25,702 nucleotides of DNA from an uncultured Akkermansia sp. (GCA_905200945.1 CAJKMG010000025.1:1-25702), one strand, 5' to 3'; positions 7,991-16,501 are shown, counted from the stretch's first letter. Program-made: numbers and translations. The notes: generated by a model from the letters alone, not told the origin.

Positions 7991-8611
7991 TCAGACCTCC
8001 CTTCCTTTAAACAATTCCAAAGCAAGCTGAGACCAGGTCTCCAGTTTCTCAAACATTTCCCCGGACAGTTCCTCTGGAGACACAAAACGGAGATTGGCCA
8101 GGGCTGCTTCATTCGCGCGCACACGGTCCGTATCCAGCTCAAACAGGTGGACAATGCCCAGATGCACGGCCCCCACGTCATTGGTATCGTCATTAATCAC
8201 GCCGAGCACCCGCTGGGTGCAGCTCCCGTCAATAACCAGTTCCTCGCGGATTTCGCGCTCCACTCCGGCCAGATAGGTGGAAACGTCGTCGTGACCGGAT
8301 TGGCGGTCTACCGGATTGATATGGCCTCCGATGCCGATGGACCCCTTGTCATGCAGGCGGGCCTCGCCGCCGGAGCCTCCGCGAGTGTAATGCAGAATGC
8401 GGCCCCGGTGGCAGAAAATGGCATAGGCGATGATCTGCTTGTGGGAAGGATCGTTTTCCGCAGCCTCCCGGTCCATGAACGAGGCGACGCCCGGCTTCAT
8501 AAACGCATTCAGATAATGCTCCCCGCCTTCCCGGTGCCCCTGGAAATAGCCCGCCTCCTCAAAGGCGGCGCGGGGAACCACCAGAACCTGTTCTCCATGG
8601 TAACGTGACAT
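7991..8611 (-). CDS. MutT/Nudix-like predicted phosphohydrolase
   Basis: The 206-residue protein has the Nudix signature core REIREEL, preceded by SIGIGGHINPVD. The canonical spacing GX5EX7REUXEE is interrupted: about 14 extra residues (DRQSGHDDVSTYLA region) separate the glycines from REIREEL, and the conserved first Glu is not at its usual place. This matches my memory of the group called predicted phosphoesterase (MutT family), COG4112, which shares the GGHINPVD motif. A diphosphate-containing substrate would be expected, but the actual one is unknown. The start is ATG at 8611 (MSRYHGEQVLVVPR). It is likely cytoplasmic. It lies 99 bases downstream of the YcxB-like gene on the same strand. 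Confidence 0.8.
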   Translation of the reverse strand: MSRYHGEQVLVVPRAAFEEAGYFQGHREGGEHYLNAFMKPGVASFMDREAAENDPSHKQIIAYAIFCHRGRILHYTRGGSGGEARLHDKGSIGIGGHINPVDRQSGHDDVSTYLAGVEREIREELVIDGSCTQRVLGVINDDTNDVGAVHLGIVHLFELDTDRVRANEAALANLRFVSPEELSGEMFEKLETWSQLALELFKGREV

Positions 8612-8710
8612 GGAAACACCCTACCCGTTTTCATCCCGCGCTCAACAAAAAAGGCGCTGAAACGGCAAATTCGCCCTTTCCTCCAGGGAGGCGCGGGCCG
8701 CCACGCCCCA

Positions 8711-9247
8711 TCAGGAAACATCCCGTACTTCCACTCCATGATTCCGGAACCTGCGCATGATGCTTTCCAGCTGTTCCGAATTCATAAGATGGAGCGGCAG
8801 CCACAGCACCAGCTTCTTGCCGAACAGGAACAGCAGCGCGTGGCGCGTCCTGCACAACGTGGAAAAACGGTCGTAGGGAATATTCATGGGGTCAACGCCC
8901 TTGCTGGAGAACGTCAGGTAGTCCCCATGAAAAACGTAATCCTTTTCCTGATGGTACATGGGCACCTTCTTGTTGGCGGCCAGAGCGGTCTTTGCCAGGA
9001 AAGGAACGTAAAACCAGGACAGGATAATCGCCGTCAGCGCTCCGGCCAGGGAAAGCCAGGCGAACAGGGGCAGAGGGCGCAGGGAAAAGGAATACAGCGC
9101 CATCAATACAAAAAAGGCCGTAATGGCCAAGTCCAGCGGCTTCTTCCACCTGGGGCGCACCGCATGGTACCATGCCACCAGCACCTGGGTTGCCAGGCGG
9201 TCGGAAGGTACGGGCTTGACGAGTTTGATGACCTCTGAATCCTGCAT
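8711..9247 (-). CDS. YcxB-like membrane protein
   Basis: I chose the ATG at 9247 (MQDSEVIKLVKPVPSDRL); a GTG one codon earlier is also possible. The protein of about 178 residues has two adjacent transmembrane helices at ~40-85 (AITAFFVLMALYSFSL and LAGALTAIILSWFYVPFL). A soluble beta-rich tail follows (YVFHGDYLTFSSKGVDPMNI, then LLFLFGKKLVLWLPLHLM), and the protein ends with a helix (SEQLESIMRRF). Two N-proximal helices and a compact C-terminal beta domain are the layout of the YcxB-like family, whose biochemical role is unknown. It is divergent from the EIIA-ClC pair. Confidence 0.65.
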   Translation of the reverse strand: MQDSEVIKLVKPVPSDRLATQVLVAWYHAVRPRWKKPLDLAITAFFVLMALYSFSLRPLPLFAWLSLAGALTAIILSWFYVPFLAKTALAANKKVPMYHQEKDYVFHGDYLTFSSKGVDPMNIPYDRFSTLCRTRHALLFLFGKKLVLWLPLHLMNSEQLESIMRRFRNHGVEVRDVS

Positions 9248-9437
9248 CACGGCGGCAGGGTAGCTTCATTCCCGCTGAAGAAAAAGCCTAAAAGCAGGCT
9301 CTTCCGCCGCTATTGTGTCAAAAAAGCCCCTCCGGAAAAGTTTCCGCCCCCTTTTTCCCGCCTCCATTCACGGGAGGAAGCCCCTTCCCCCGTATGCAGG
9401 CCAGAATTTCCTTGATAATCATGCCTCCCTTCATAGA

Positions 9438-9911
9438 ATGAGAAACCAAAAGCTTTCAGAAGACCCGGTGGCAGACAATCTTCAAATTCACATACGCACG
9501 CTCCAGCCTTCAACCACTCAGGCACAGGCTCTGGAAACCCTGACGGATTCCATGGCGGAAGTCCTTGACGACCGGCAGCTAAGACACATCAAGAATGCGG
9601 TTCTTCTGCGCGAGGAAACGCAGACCACTTACTTGGACCACGGCCTGGCCGTCCCCCACGGACGCACCAGCGCGCTGGATTCCATGCAGGTCACCGTAGG
9701 CATCAGCCCTGAGGGCGTCCTCTGGCCGGACGATTCCTGTAACGCGCACCTCATTGTGATGCTGGGCGTTCCCGCCGCCATGGTGACCGGATACCTGACT
9801 ACCATGCAGAAATTGCTGCGGTGGCATAAAAACGCCCCCCTGGGCCCCAACGGGGAATGGACGGGAGATGAAGCCAGCCTCCAGGCGTCCCTTCAACAAG
9901 CCCTGCAATGA
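9438..9911 (+). CDS. PTS EIIA domain protein, PtsN-like
   Basis: A single EIIA (fructose/nitrogen type) domain. The phosphoacceptor His lies in GLAVPHGRT; with the start at 9438 it is H74, close to the position of the active His in E. coli PtsN. Other supports are the HIRTLQPSTTQAQALETLTDSM opening and GISPEGVLWPDDSCNAHLIVMLGVP. The product is about 157 residues, the usual length of a stand-alone EIIA. The start is a choice: a GTG at 9315 would add 41 basic residues unlike the family, and neither has a clear ribosome site. The stop overlaps the ATG of the ClC gene by 4 bases (ATGA), so the two are translationally coupled. A regulatory rather than sugar-transport role is likely because no EIIB/EIIC is adjacent. 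Confidence 0.85.
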   Translation: MRNQKLSEDPVADNLQIHIRTLQPSTTQAQALETLTDSMAEVLDDRQLRHIKNAVLLREETQTTYLDHGLAVPHGRTSALDSMQVTVGISPEGVLWPDDSCNAHLIVMLGVPAAMVTGYLTTMQKLLRWHKNAPLGPNGEWTGDEASLQASLQQALQ

Positions 9912-11698
9912 CGGACAAGAAAAACCAGTCTGCGGAGAAAACGCATCTTTCCTGGTCATGGCTGCGCATGGCGTTGAGCCTGCGTGAAAAAGTCAAGCTT
10001 GGGGACAAGCAGGTCATCTTCATCTGGGCGGTCGTCGTCGGCGCGCTGGGCGCCCTGATGGCCCTTGTCTTTGAAATGGGCGTGGAACTGGTTCAGGACG
10101 TCCTGACGGGAAGAACCAGTTACAGGCAAATTCAGGTCTTTCAGGAAATGGCCGGCCAGGATCCGGCATGGTGCATCTTCGTCCCGGCGGCGGGCGGCCT
10201 TTTGGCGGGTCTTACGCTTCTCTTCACCCACCGCTTCGTGCCGGCCAAGGCGACGGAATACATGGAAGCCGTGGCGCTGGGCAACGGATACGTGCCTCCC
10301 AAGCCCAGCCTTCTGCGTTCCCTGTCCGCTGTTTTCTCCGTAGGTTCCGGCGCCTCCATCGGCCGTGAAGGCCCGTTGGTGCAGGCCGCCGCCGTAGCGG
10401 GTTCCGCTCTGGGGCGTTTCTTTCACCTCTCCGCTCCCCGCCTGCGCCTGGTGGTGGCCTGCGCCGCCGCCTCCGGCATGTCCTCCGCTTTCCATACGCC
10501 CCTGGCGGGCGGCCTGTTTGTAAGTGAAATCGTTCTGGGCGCGCTGACCATTGATTTCCTGGCTCCCCTGCTGGTGGCCAGCTGCGCGGGCTATTTTACC
10601 ATGGGCCTGTTCCATGAGCCCGCTCCCATCTACCAGCTCCAGCAGGAAGTCTCTCTGGCGGGCAACCAGCATGTGCTCTGGTGCGTGCTGCTGGGAGCCC
10701 TGGCCTCCCTGGTCGCCAGCTTCTGGCTCCTCATCCTCAAAAAATCGCGCCGCTACCTGAACGGCAAGCGCCAGTGGCTGCCCGTGCGCCTGACGGCGGC
10801 AGGCGTGCTGGTGGGAGTCATCGCCATCTTTTACCCGGAAATCGTAGGGAACGGCAAAAATATCATCACCTCCCTCATTCATTATGAATTTGACGCCGCG
10901 AGAGCCGCAATCCTGCTGTTCCTGAAAATATTCACCGTCGCCATCGTTTTCGGCGTGGGAACCGTGGGGGGGGCCCTGACACCCAGCCTGACTATCGGGA
11001 GCGTCTGCGGCTTCCTGTTCAGCGCGGCTCTTACCCAGCTGGGGGTGCCCGGGGATCATGCCATCGCCTATTCCCTGGTGGGCATGGCCGCCTTCTTCAC
11101 TACAGCAGCCAACGCCCCGATCACCTCCCTGGTGCTGGTGGTGGAATTCACCATGGCCGGGCAGATGATGTTCCCCCTGATCATCGGCGTGCTGGTTTCC
11201 TACGGAATGGCCAGGCTCACCAGGGCCCAGTCCATGTACCATGATTCCCTGGCCTTCGGCCCCAGAAGCACCTTTGACAAACCCCTGGCCCAGGTGCAGC
11301 TTCAGGATGTAGCGCGCAAGGATCCGCCCGTGGTGCATCCCCTGGACAAATTCGGCACCATTGCCGCCATGCTCATTAAAAACCCGGCTCAGCCCATCTT
11401 CGTCACTTCCCCGGCCGGCAAATACCTGGGCAGCGTGGTGGCGGAAGACGTGGCGGCCTTTGCCCGCAACAAGGAGCTGGCCCAGGCCGTACTGGCCATG
11501 GATGTGCTGCGCAGCGACATGCCTACGCTTCCTGCGGACATGCACCTCCCGGAAGCGCTGGGCATTTTCTCCCGCCCCCACTGCGCGGAATCCCTGGCCC
11601 TCGTGAACCCGAACAACGGCCTGCTGCTGGGCGTGGTCAACAAGACGGACCTCTACCTGGTGCTCTCCGAGATCATGCGCAGGGAAAAACTGCAATAA
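9908..11698 (+). CDS. ClC-family chloride channel/antiporter with C-terminal CBS-like pair
   Basis: A 596-residue membrane protein of the ClcB-like branch. Motifs are GASIGREGPLVQ with the gating Glu at residue 154 (equivalent of E148 in E. coli ClcA), GVGTVGGALTPSLTIGS for the second chloride-binding loop, and ANAPITSLVLVVEFT near the last helices. The classic GSGIP serine loop is not evident, as in ClcB-like proteins. Glu in LFVSEIVLG may be the inner proton-path residue. Residues ~460-590 are soluble and resemble two CBS domains (HPLDKFGTIAAMLIKNPAQP, then PTLPADMHLPEALGIFSRP… LLLGVVNKTDLYLVL), which often bind nucleotides. Likely Cl-/H+ exchange or Cl- conductance in the inner membrane. 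Coupled to the EIIA gene by a 4-base overlap. Confidence 0.93.
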   Translation: MTDKKNQSAEKTHLSWSWLRMALSLREKVKLGDKQVIFIWAVVVGALGALMALVFEMGVELVQDVLTGRTSYRQIQVFQEMAGQDPAWCIFVPAAGGLLAGLTLLFTHRFVPAKATEYMEAVALGNGYVPPKPSLLRSLSAVFSVGSGASIGREGPLVQAAAVAGSALGRFFHLSAPRLRLVVACAAASGMSSAFHTPLAGGLFVSEIVLGALTIDFLAPLLVASCAGYFTMGLFHEPAPIYQLQQEVSLAGNQHVLWCVLLGALASLVASFWLLILKKSRRYLNGKRQWLPVRLTAAGVLVGVIAIFYPEIVGNGKNIITSLIHYEFDAARAAILLFLKIFTVAIVFGVGTVGGALTPSLTIGSVCGFLFSAALTQLGVPGDHAIAYSLVGMAAFFTTAANAPITSLVLVVEFTMAGQMMFPLIIGVLVSYGMARLTRAQSMYHDSLAFGPRSTFDKPLAQVQLQDVARKDPPVVHPLDKFGTIAAMLIKNPAQPIFVTSPAGKYLGSVVAEDVAAFARNKELAQAVLAMDVLRSDMPTLPADMHLPEALGIFSRPHCAESLALVNPNNGLLLGVVNKTDLYLVLSEIMRREKLQ

Positions 11699-11965
11699 GA
11701 TCTGCCTTTCCACACCGTATCCGTTAAAATACCGGGAAAAATGCCGCTCCCTTCCGCAGTTTGCGGGAAATGCGCCGTTCATGAAAAACACGGGGCAAAA
11801 GCATGCTTTCCCCGGCACAAGTGCCCTGCCTGCCCGTCGTTCCGGAAAGTGAATCCGGCTTCTTCCGCAGGCCTCTGCCCGGAGTCCTCCGGAAAAATTT
11901 GCTCCTTCCAGGAAAACGCGGACGAGCCGGGAAGCGCATTTTTTTCATCCTCTTTTTTCATAATA
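11699..11965. other. Gap between ClC gene and RAYT element; no gene seen
   Basis: No supported gene. A frame reading into the transposase from 11803 adds 75 residues with no RAYT similarity. I see no strong terminator, only a weak stem near 11751-11770. It ends at the first GGGGTCAG repeat. Confidence 0.5.
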
Positions 11966-11988
11966 GGGGTCAGGTTAAAAATAACAAC
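11966..11988 (+). repeat. RAYT-flanking direct repeat, left copy
   Basis: A 23-base unit beginning GGGGTCAGGTTAAAAAT and ending AACAAC, preceded by TAATA. It matches the unit at 13489-13511 at 20 of 23 positions, in the same orientation. It lies 39 bases upstream of the transposase start. GGGGTCAG words next to Y1 transposases are familiar to me from other genomes. Confidence 0.7.
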
Positions 11989-12027
11989 AAACTTGCATTT
12001 CAGACCTTTTCCGGTACGCTTCCGGCA

Positions 12028-13038
12028 ATGAGCCGCACCCTGAGAATAGAATACCCCGGAGCAGTCTATCACGTACAGAGCGAAGGCAACCGCGGAGACG
12101 CCATTTACCTGGATGACGAAGACAGGGAAATTTTTCTGCGGACCTTTCAGGAAGCGGCCCGCAGAAGCGGATGGACCGTGTACGCCTACGCCCTGATGGC
12201 CAATCACTACCACATTCTTTTCCAAACCGTGCGCGCCAATCTGGTGGATGGCATGAAATGGCTCCAGACCGCTTATACCCAGCGTTTTAACGCGCGCCAC
12301 CGAATGAGGGGACATCTGTTTGCGGGCAGATACCACGCCATGGTGGTGGAAGCGGATAACGCCCACTATTTTTCAACAATCATTGACTACATCCACCTGA
12401 ATCCGGCCCGGTCCGGCCTGGCGCGCCGACATACGTTCCTTTCCGGCTGCAAATGGACGAGCCTGCCCGCATGGCTGGACTCTCCCGCCAAAAGACCCAA
12501 ATGGATTCATCCGGAACGCGGCCTCGTCTGCTTCGGCTGCGACGACACGGAAGACGGCCGCCAAAAGTACCTCAACCATCTGATGGGCCGCTTTGAAGCG
12601 GAACGCATGGATGAACGCTCCCTGCTGCCCGCCGGCCACGTTGGCCCCGGCACCGTCCAGCGGGGCTGGTGCTACGGCTCCAGCGCCTTCCGTGCCAGGC
12701 TGGTGGGGGAACTTCCCCGGCTGGCGCGCAGAAAGCCCGTCACGACAGGGATGCGCGCGTCGGAAATCGGGGAGTACCAGGCGGAAATCATCGTCAAAAA
12801 CGGGCTGAAAGCGTTCGGCCTGTCGGAGGAGGAGCTGCTTGTCACGCCCTACAGCCACCCGTCCAAACTCATCATCGCCCTGGCCGTCCGGCAAAGTACG
12901 CTGGTACCGTATGCCTGGATCAGCAACCGGCTGCACATGGGCATTCCCAAATCCATGGGAACCTTGCTCCACCGGGCAAAAAAAATGGCGGAAACGGATT
13001 TGAAAACGAGGGCGTGGATTGAGCGCCTGAGCGCCTGA
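12028..13038 (+). CDS. REP-associated tyrosine transposase (RAYT, Y1/HUH family)
   Basis: The ATG at 12028 starts the family sequence (MSRTLRIEYPGAVYHVQSEGN), giving 336 residues. The HUH pair is H60-Y-H62 in MANHYHILFQ, and the catalytic tyrosine is Y121 in DYIHLNPARSGL. HLFAGRYHAMVVEAD between them is also typical. These enzymes cut and join single-stranded DNA at hairpin (REP) sequences and are related to IS200/IS605 TnpA. The C-terminal ~140 residues hold a helix-turn-helix-like stretch (SEEELLVTPYSHPSKLIIALAVRQ…ISNRLHMGIPKSMGTLLHRA), resembling the DnaA-like domain of some RAYTs. All catalytic residues are present, so it may be active. No accessory TnpB is present. Confidence 0.92.
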   Translation: MSRTLRIEYPGAVYHVQSEGNRGDAIYLDDEDREIFLRTFQEAARRSGWTVYAYALMANHYHILFQTVRANLVDGMKWLQTAYTQRFNARHRMRGHLFAGRYHAMVVEADNAHYFSTIIDYIHLNPARSGLARRHTFLSGCKWTSLPAWLDSPAKRPKWIHPERGLVCFGCDDTEDGRQKYLNHLMGRFEAERMDERSLLPAGHVGPGTVQRGWCYGSSAFRARLVGELPRLARRKPVTTGMRASEIGEYQAEIIVKNGLKAFGLSEEELLVTPYSHPSKLIIALAVRQSTLVPYAWISNRLHMGIPKSMGTLLHRAKKMAETDLKTRAWIERLSA

Positions 13039-13488
13039 CCTCCATTCCTCCCACGGAGTCATTTGAAAAGAACCTTCCCTCCCTCCATAAGAATCCGCCG
13101 GGCATGGAACCGTCAATCCGCGGAAGGAAGAAAACAGCAGGAAGCAATCAAGGCCGGCCCCTTCTCCGGAACATCACCATGCAGACCGGCCCAAGCAATC
13201 CCACGGATGCCGCAGCCGGTTCCGGAACTACTGAAAAAGCCATGACGGCAATTCCGGCTTTCTGCCACCAATGCGGAAATCAAGATGGCTCCCACCCAGC
13301 GTTGTTTGTAACATTCCATCTCTGCCGCCTTGTCTGTTCCTGATAATTTTTTCCTTTGTCATCCATTCTGCATGGACACCGGATTCAAAATCCGCCTTAT
13401 GGAAACAGGAACCCGAATAACCGCATACAAACTCCATGTCCCCAGCATCCGAAACACGCAGTTCTGGCAGGCGTCAATCAGCAAGAAC
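13039..13488. other. Gap after the transposase; no gene seen
   Basis: Several overlapping short frames exist on both strands, but none has family resemblance or ribosome-site support. Together with the repeat block it separates the transposase from gdhA by ~620 bases. The gdhA promoter is probably at its right end but cannot be placed. Confidence 0.5.
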
Positions 13489-13545
13489 GGGGTCAGTTTA
13501 CAAATCACAACATATAAACATATTTTCTATTTTCTTACTGACCCC
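13489..13545. repeat. GGGGTCAG inverted pair (REP/MITE-like)
   Basis: GGGGTCAGTTTACAAAT on the left (13489) faces its imperfect reverse complement ending CTTACTGACCCC (13545). The outer nine bases pair exactly, and the 57-base block is otherwise AT-rich. The left arm extends to a 23-base unit (to 13511) that repeats the one upstream of the transposase. This looks like a substrate or remnant of the RAYT element. It sits 113 bases before gdhA. Confidence 0.65.
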
Positions 13546-13658
13546 TGAAAGCCGCCAGGGAAAAAAATGATTGCCAGCCCGCTTCGCGGAATGATAAACG
13601 GAAGGCGCGTGCGAAAAACTGCGCGTGAAGCGTCAACCCAAATACAACAACAGAAAAG

Positions 13659-15014
13659 ATGGCACAGACATATTCCCAGCGCGTGCTCGACTTGGTTAAG
13701 GCCAAGCATAGCCACGAAAAAGAATTCATCCAGGCCGTTCAGGAAGTGCTCAGCACAATTGAACCGGTTTTGGCCGCGAATTCCAAGTATGAAGACCACG
13801 CGATTCTGGAACGGATCGTGGAACCGGAAAGAACCATCCTGTTCCGCGTGCCGTGGATCGATGACCAGGGCAAGGTTCAGGTGAACCGCGGGTACCGTGT
13901 GGAATTCAACAGCGCCATCGGGCCGTACAAGGGCGGTCTCCGCTTCCACCCCAGCGTCAACCTCGGCATCCTGAAGTTCCTGGGTTTTGAACAGGTTTTC
14001 AAAAACTCCCTCACCACCCTCCCCATGGGCGGCGGCAAGGGCGGTTCCGACTTCGACCCCAAGGGCAAAAGCGATAATGAAGTGATGCGCTTCTGCCAGA
14101 GCTTCATGACGGAGCTTCAGCGCCATATCGGCGCGGATACGGACGTTCCCGCGGGGGACATCGGCGTGGGCGGTCGCGAAATCGGCTACCTGTTCGGACA
14201 ATACAAGAGAATCCGCAACGAATTCACCGGCGTTCTCACCGGCAAGAGCCTGAACTGGGGCGGCTCCCTCATCCGTCCGGAAGCCACCGGCTACGGTTGC
14301 GTATACTTCGCCCAGAACATGCTCGCCACCCGCAACGACGACCTGCAGGGCAAGGTCTGCCTGGTGTCCGGTTCCGGCAATGTGGCCCAGTACACCGTGG
14401 AAAAACTTAACGAACTGGGCGCGAAGGCGGTCACGATGTCCGACTCCAACGGCTATATTTACGATCCGGACGGCATTTCCCCGGAAAAGCTGGCCTGGGT
14501 CATGGAACTCAAGAACAAGCGCCGCGGACGCATTGCGGAATACGTGAAGCAGTTCCCGAAAGCCCAGTACTTTGAAGGCCAGCGCCCCTGGAGCGTCCCG
14601 TGCGACTGCGCTTTCCCCTCTGCCACGCAGAATGAAATCAACGGGGAAGACGCCCGCACCCTCATCAAGAACGGCTGCACCCTGGTGGCGGAAGGCGCCA
14701 ACATGCCTACGGATCTGGAAGGCATTGAAACCTACCTGGCCGCTAAAATCCTGTACGGCCCGGCCAAGGCCGCCAATGCCGGCGGTGTGGCCACTTCCGG
14801 TCTGGAAATGTCCCAGAACAGCCAGCGCCTCTCCTGGACGCGCGAAGAAGTGGATCACAAACTGAAGGCCATCATGGCCAACATCCACGCAAACGCCGTG
14901 GCCCACGCCCGTGAATACTCCTCCGACAAATCCTTCACCAACTACGTCACCGGCGCCAACATCGCCGGCTTCGTGAAAGTGGCGGATTCCATGATTGACC
15001 AGGGGGTAGTCTGA
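13659..15014 (+). CDS. gdhA: NADP-type glutamate dehydrogenase
   Basis: Catalyses reductive amination of 2-oxoglutarate to glutamate, the low-affinity route of ammonium assimilation, in the cytoplasm as a hexamer. The 451-residue length and sequence fit the bacterial hexameric class: substrate-site K91 in GPYKGGLRFHPSVN, catalytic K127 in LPMGGGKGGSDFDPKGKS, DVPAGDIGVGGREIGYL, and the Rossmann fingerprint VSGSGNVAQYTVEKL. The ending TNYVTGANIAGFVKVADSM is standard. Start ATG at 13659 (MAQTYSQRV); no strong ribosome site. It stands alone between a RAYT-type repeat and a strong terminator. Cofactor preference is inferred from the class (NADP), not from a decisive residue. Confidence 0.96.
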   Translation: MAQTYSQRVLDLVKAKHSHEKEFIQAVQEVLSTIEPVLAANSKYEDHAILERIVEPERTILFRVPWIDDQGKVQVNRGYRVEFNSAIGPYKGGLRFHPSVNLGILKFLGFEQVFKNSLTTLPMGGGKGGSDFDPKGKSDNEVMRFCQSFMTELQRHIGADTDVPAGDIGVGGREIGYLFGQYKRIRNEFTGVLTGKSLNWGGSLIRPEATGYGCVYFAQNMLATRNDDLQGKVCLVSGSGNVAQYTVEKLNELGAKAVTMSDSNGYIYDPDGISPEKLAWVMELKNKRRGRIAEYVKQFPKAQYFEGQRPWSVPCDCAFPSATQNEINGEDARTLIKNGCTLVAEGANMPTDLEGIETYLAAKILYGPAKAANAGGVATSGLEMSQNSQRLSWTREEVDHKLKAIMANIHANAVAHAREYSSDKSFTNYVTGANIAGFVKVADSMIDQGVV

Positions 15015-15053
15015 CCCCTGGCCGGCATACTTGCTGCCAATGTAAAACACACC

Positions 15054-15086
15054 AGAAGCGCCGGGTTCGCCCGGCGCTTCTCTTTT
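15054..15086 (+). terminator. Rho-independent terminator of gdhA
   Basis: A 12-bp stem (AGAAGCGCCGGG with CCCGGCGCTTCT) closes on a TTCG tetraloop and is followed by CTTTT. It lies 40 bases after the stop. The following 15087-15382 stretch shows no gene. Confidence 0.9.
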
Positions 15087-15382
15087 CTACGGAAATGTCT
15101 CCATTCCGAAAGTTCCTTTTTCCCGTATGGGCCAGACATGGCGGCGGAAGGACTTCAAAAGCCTCCCAGCATTGGGGACAACCACCCTCAGGACTTTTTC
15201 CCGGCTGCAGGGACTTTATCTGCTGCATCACGGCAGTCTCCGACTATTCAGACTGGGCGGTCAAAAGCGAGCCAGATGACCTGTTTCCGGAATTTGAAGG
15301 GCTATTCTCTTCCCCCTTTCCCATTTTCCTGCATCAAGAACCGGAAAAACGCTTCCCCGGCTCCAATTCTTAAAAGGTACTG

Positions 15383-16501
15383 TTATTCCTTTAACAGGCG
15401 GCAGATGGCCTGGGCCGCATGTTCCGCCGCCCCTCCCTGCCCCAATTTGTCGGAGGCCTGTTTCATTTCCTCCAGCAGAGCATTCCTGTTTTCCGGAACC
15501 AGCAGGCGTTCTATTTCATCAATCACCTTGTCCGGCGTAAAATCAAACTGAACCAGCTCCTTCACCACGGGTTTCTGCGCCAGGATATTCACCATGCCGA
15601 TGAAGCGTATCTTGATGAGCATGCGGGCCATCCAGTACGTCAGCAGGGGAACCTTATACACCAGCGTGTACGGCATACGGTGCAAGGCGGCCTCCATCGT
15701 GGCGGTACCGGAAGCCACCACCCCCACGGCAGCGCGGTCCATCAGCTCATGATATCCCCCCACCGAAATATGGAACAGCTCCGGCGGCATGCCGGCCTTC
15801 CGCGCCATGCCGCGCATTCTTTCCGCCAGAGCCTCCGTGGAGGCGGCGGTTTCAAAGGACAGTTCCGGCCGTTCCCGGGAAAGACGGCTCACAACCTCTA
15901 TAAATACCGGGAAATGCCTGTCAATTTCACGGTTCCGGCTACCGGGAAAAAGACCGACCAGTGACGGCTCCCGGACGCCCTCCTTACGGATGGAAGAAAT
16001 TTCATCCACCAGGGGATGCCCTACAAACTCCGTTCTCAGTCCGGCTTCCCGGAACAAGGGAGCCTCAAAAGGGAAGATGCACATCATCAAGTCCAGCATG
16101 CGCACCATCTTGGGAATGCGCCCGCGGTGCCATGCCCACACCTGCGGGGAGATAAAATAAACGATTTTGGTGTGGGGGCAACACTTGCGGACCCTCTCCG
16201 CCAGCCGCAGGTTGAACCCCGGATAATCAATCAAAACAAGGCAATCCGGCTGGTCCTGCCGTATCCTTTCCAGAATGGAGAGAAAACGCTTTCTGAACCA
16301 TCCGTATTTTTTGAGCACCTCCACCACGCCGATAACGGCGGCTTCATCCGCCCAGTCTTCCACGCCGGGACATAACGCGTGCATGCCATGACCGCCCAGC
16401 CCCGCGACCTCCATGCCGGGCATCAGGCGCAGCAGATTCTTCAACAGCAGGGAACCATGAATGTCCCCGCTCTTTTCGCCTGCTATGATATAAAGTTTCA
16501 T
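15383..16501 (-). CDS. lpxB: Lipid-A-disaccharide synthase
   Basis: Joins UDP-2,3-diacylglucosamine and lipid X to make the lipid A disaccharide on the inner face of the inner membrane; GT19 family. Family marks are KLYIIAGEKSGDIHGSLL at the start, GLGGHGM, VLIDYPGFNLRLAERVRK, YFISPQVWAWHRGRIPKM, FVGHPLVDE and LFPGSRNREIDRHFPVF. With the ATG at 16501 it is 372 residues, the usual size. A TTG (16513) and a GTG (16504) just upstream are alternatives; AGAGAG precedes the ATG at short range. It is divergent from the DedA gene. It confirms a lipid A-bearing Gram-negative cell and agrees with the RND efflux system. Confidence 0.95.
   Translation of the reverse strand: MKLYIIAGEKSGDIHGSLLLKNLLRLMPGMEVAGLGGHGMHALCPGVEDWADEAAVIGVVEVLKKYGWFRKRFLSILERIRQDQPDCLVLIDYPGFNLRLAERVRKCCPHTKIVYFISPQVWAWHRGRIPKMVRMLDLMMCIFPFEAPLFREAGLRTEFVGHPLVDEISSIRKEGVREPSLVGLFPGSRNREIDRHFPVFIEVVSRLSRERPELSFETAASTEALAERMRGMARKAGMPPELFHISVGGYHELMDRAAVGVVASGTATMEAALHRMPYTLVYKVPLLTYWMARMLIKIRFIGMVNILAQKPVVKELVQFDFTPDKVIDEIERLLVPENRNALLEEMKQASDKLGQGGAAEHAAQAICRLLKE

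Noticed and set aside
9315..9437. A 41-residue N-terminal extension of the EIIA protein from a GTG
   Set aside because: Basic, Pro-rich and unlike EIIA proteins; the internal ATG gives the family length and places the active His as in PtsN.
9956..11818. A 620-codon antisense frame over the ClC gene
   Set aside because: Shadow of an intact ClC gene with all motifs; no ribosome site, His/Gln/Gly-rich composition.
11803..12027. A 75-residue N-terminal extension of the transposase
   Set aside because: The extension has no RAYT similarity, crosses the 23-base flanking repeat, and the family sequence starts precisely at the ATG at 12028.
13527..15050. A 507-codon antisense frame over gdhA
   Set aside because: GdhA is unmistakable on the plus strand; the antisense product has no domain. 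The same reasoning removes the antisense frames over the outer membrane factor (4950-6293), the MutT-like gene (7739-8608) and the portal (21204-22385).
15361..15400. Possible terminator of lpxB (CTGTTA/TAACAG stem)
   Set aside because: The stem is only six AT-rich pairs and overlaps the stop codon; too weak to list.
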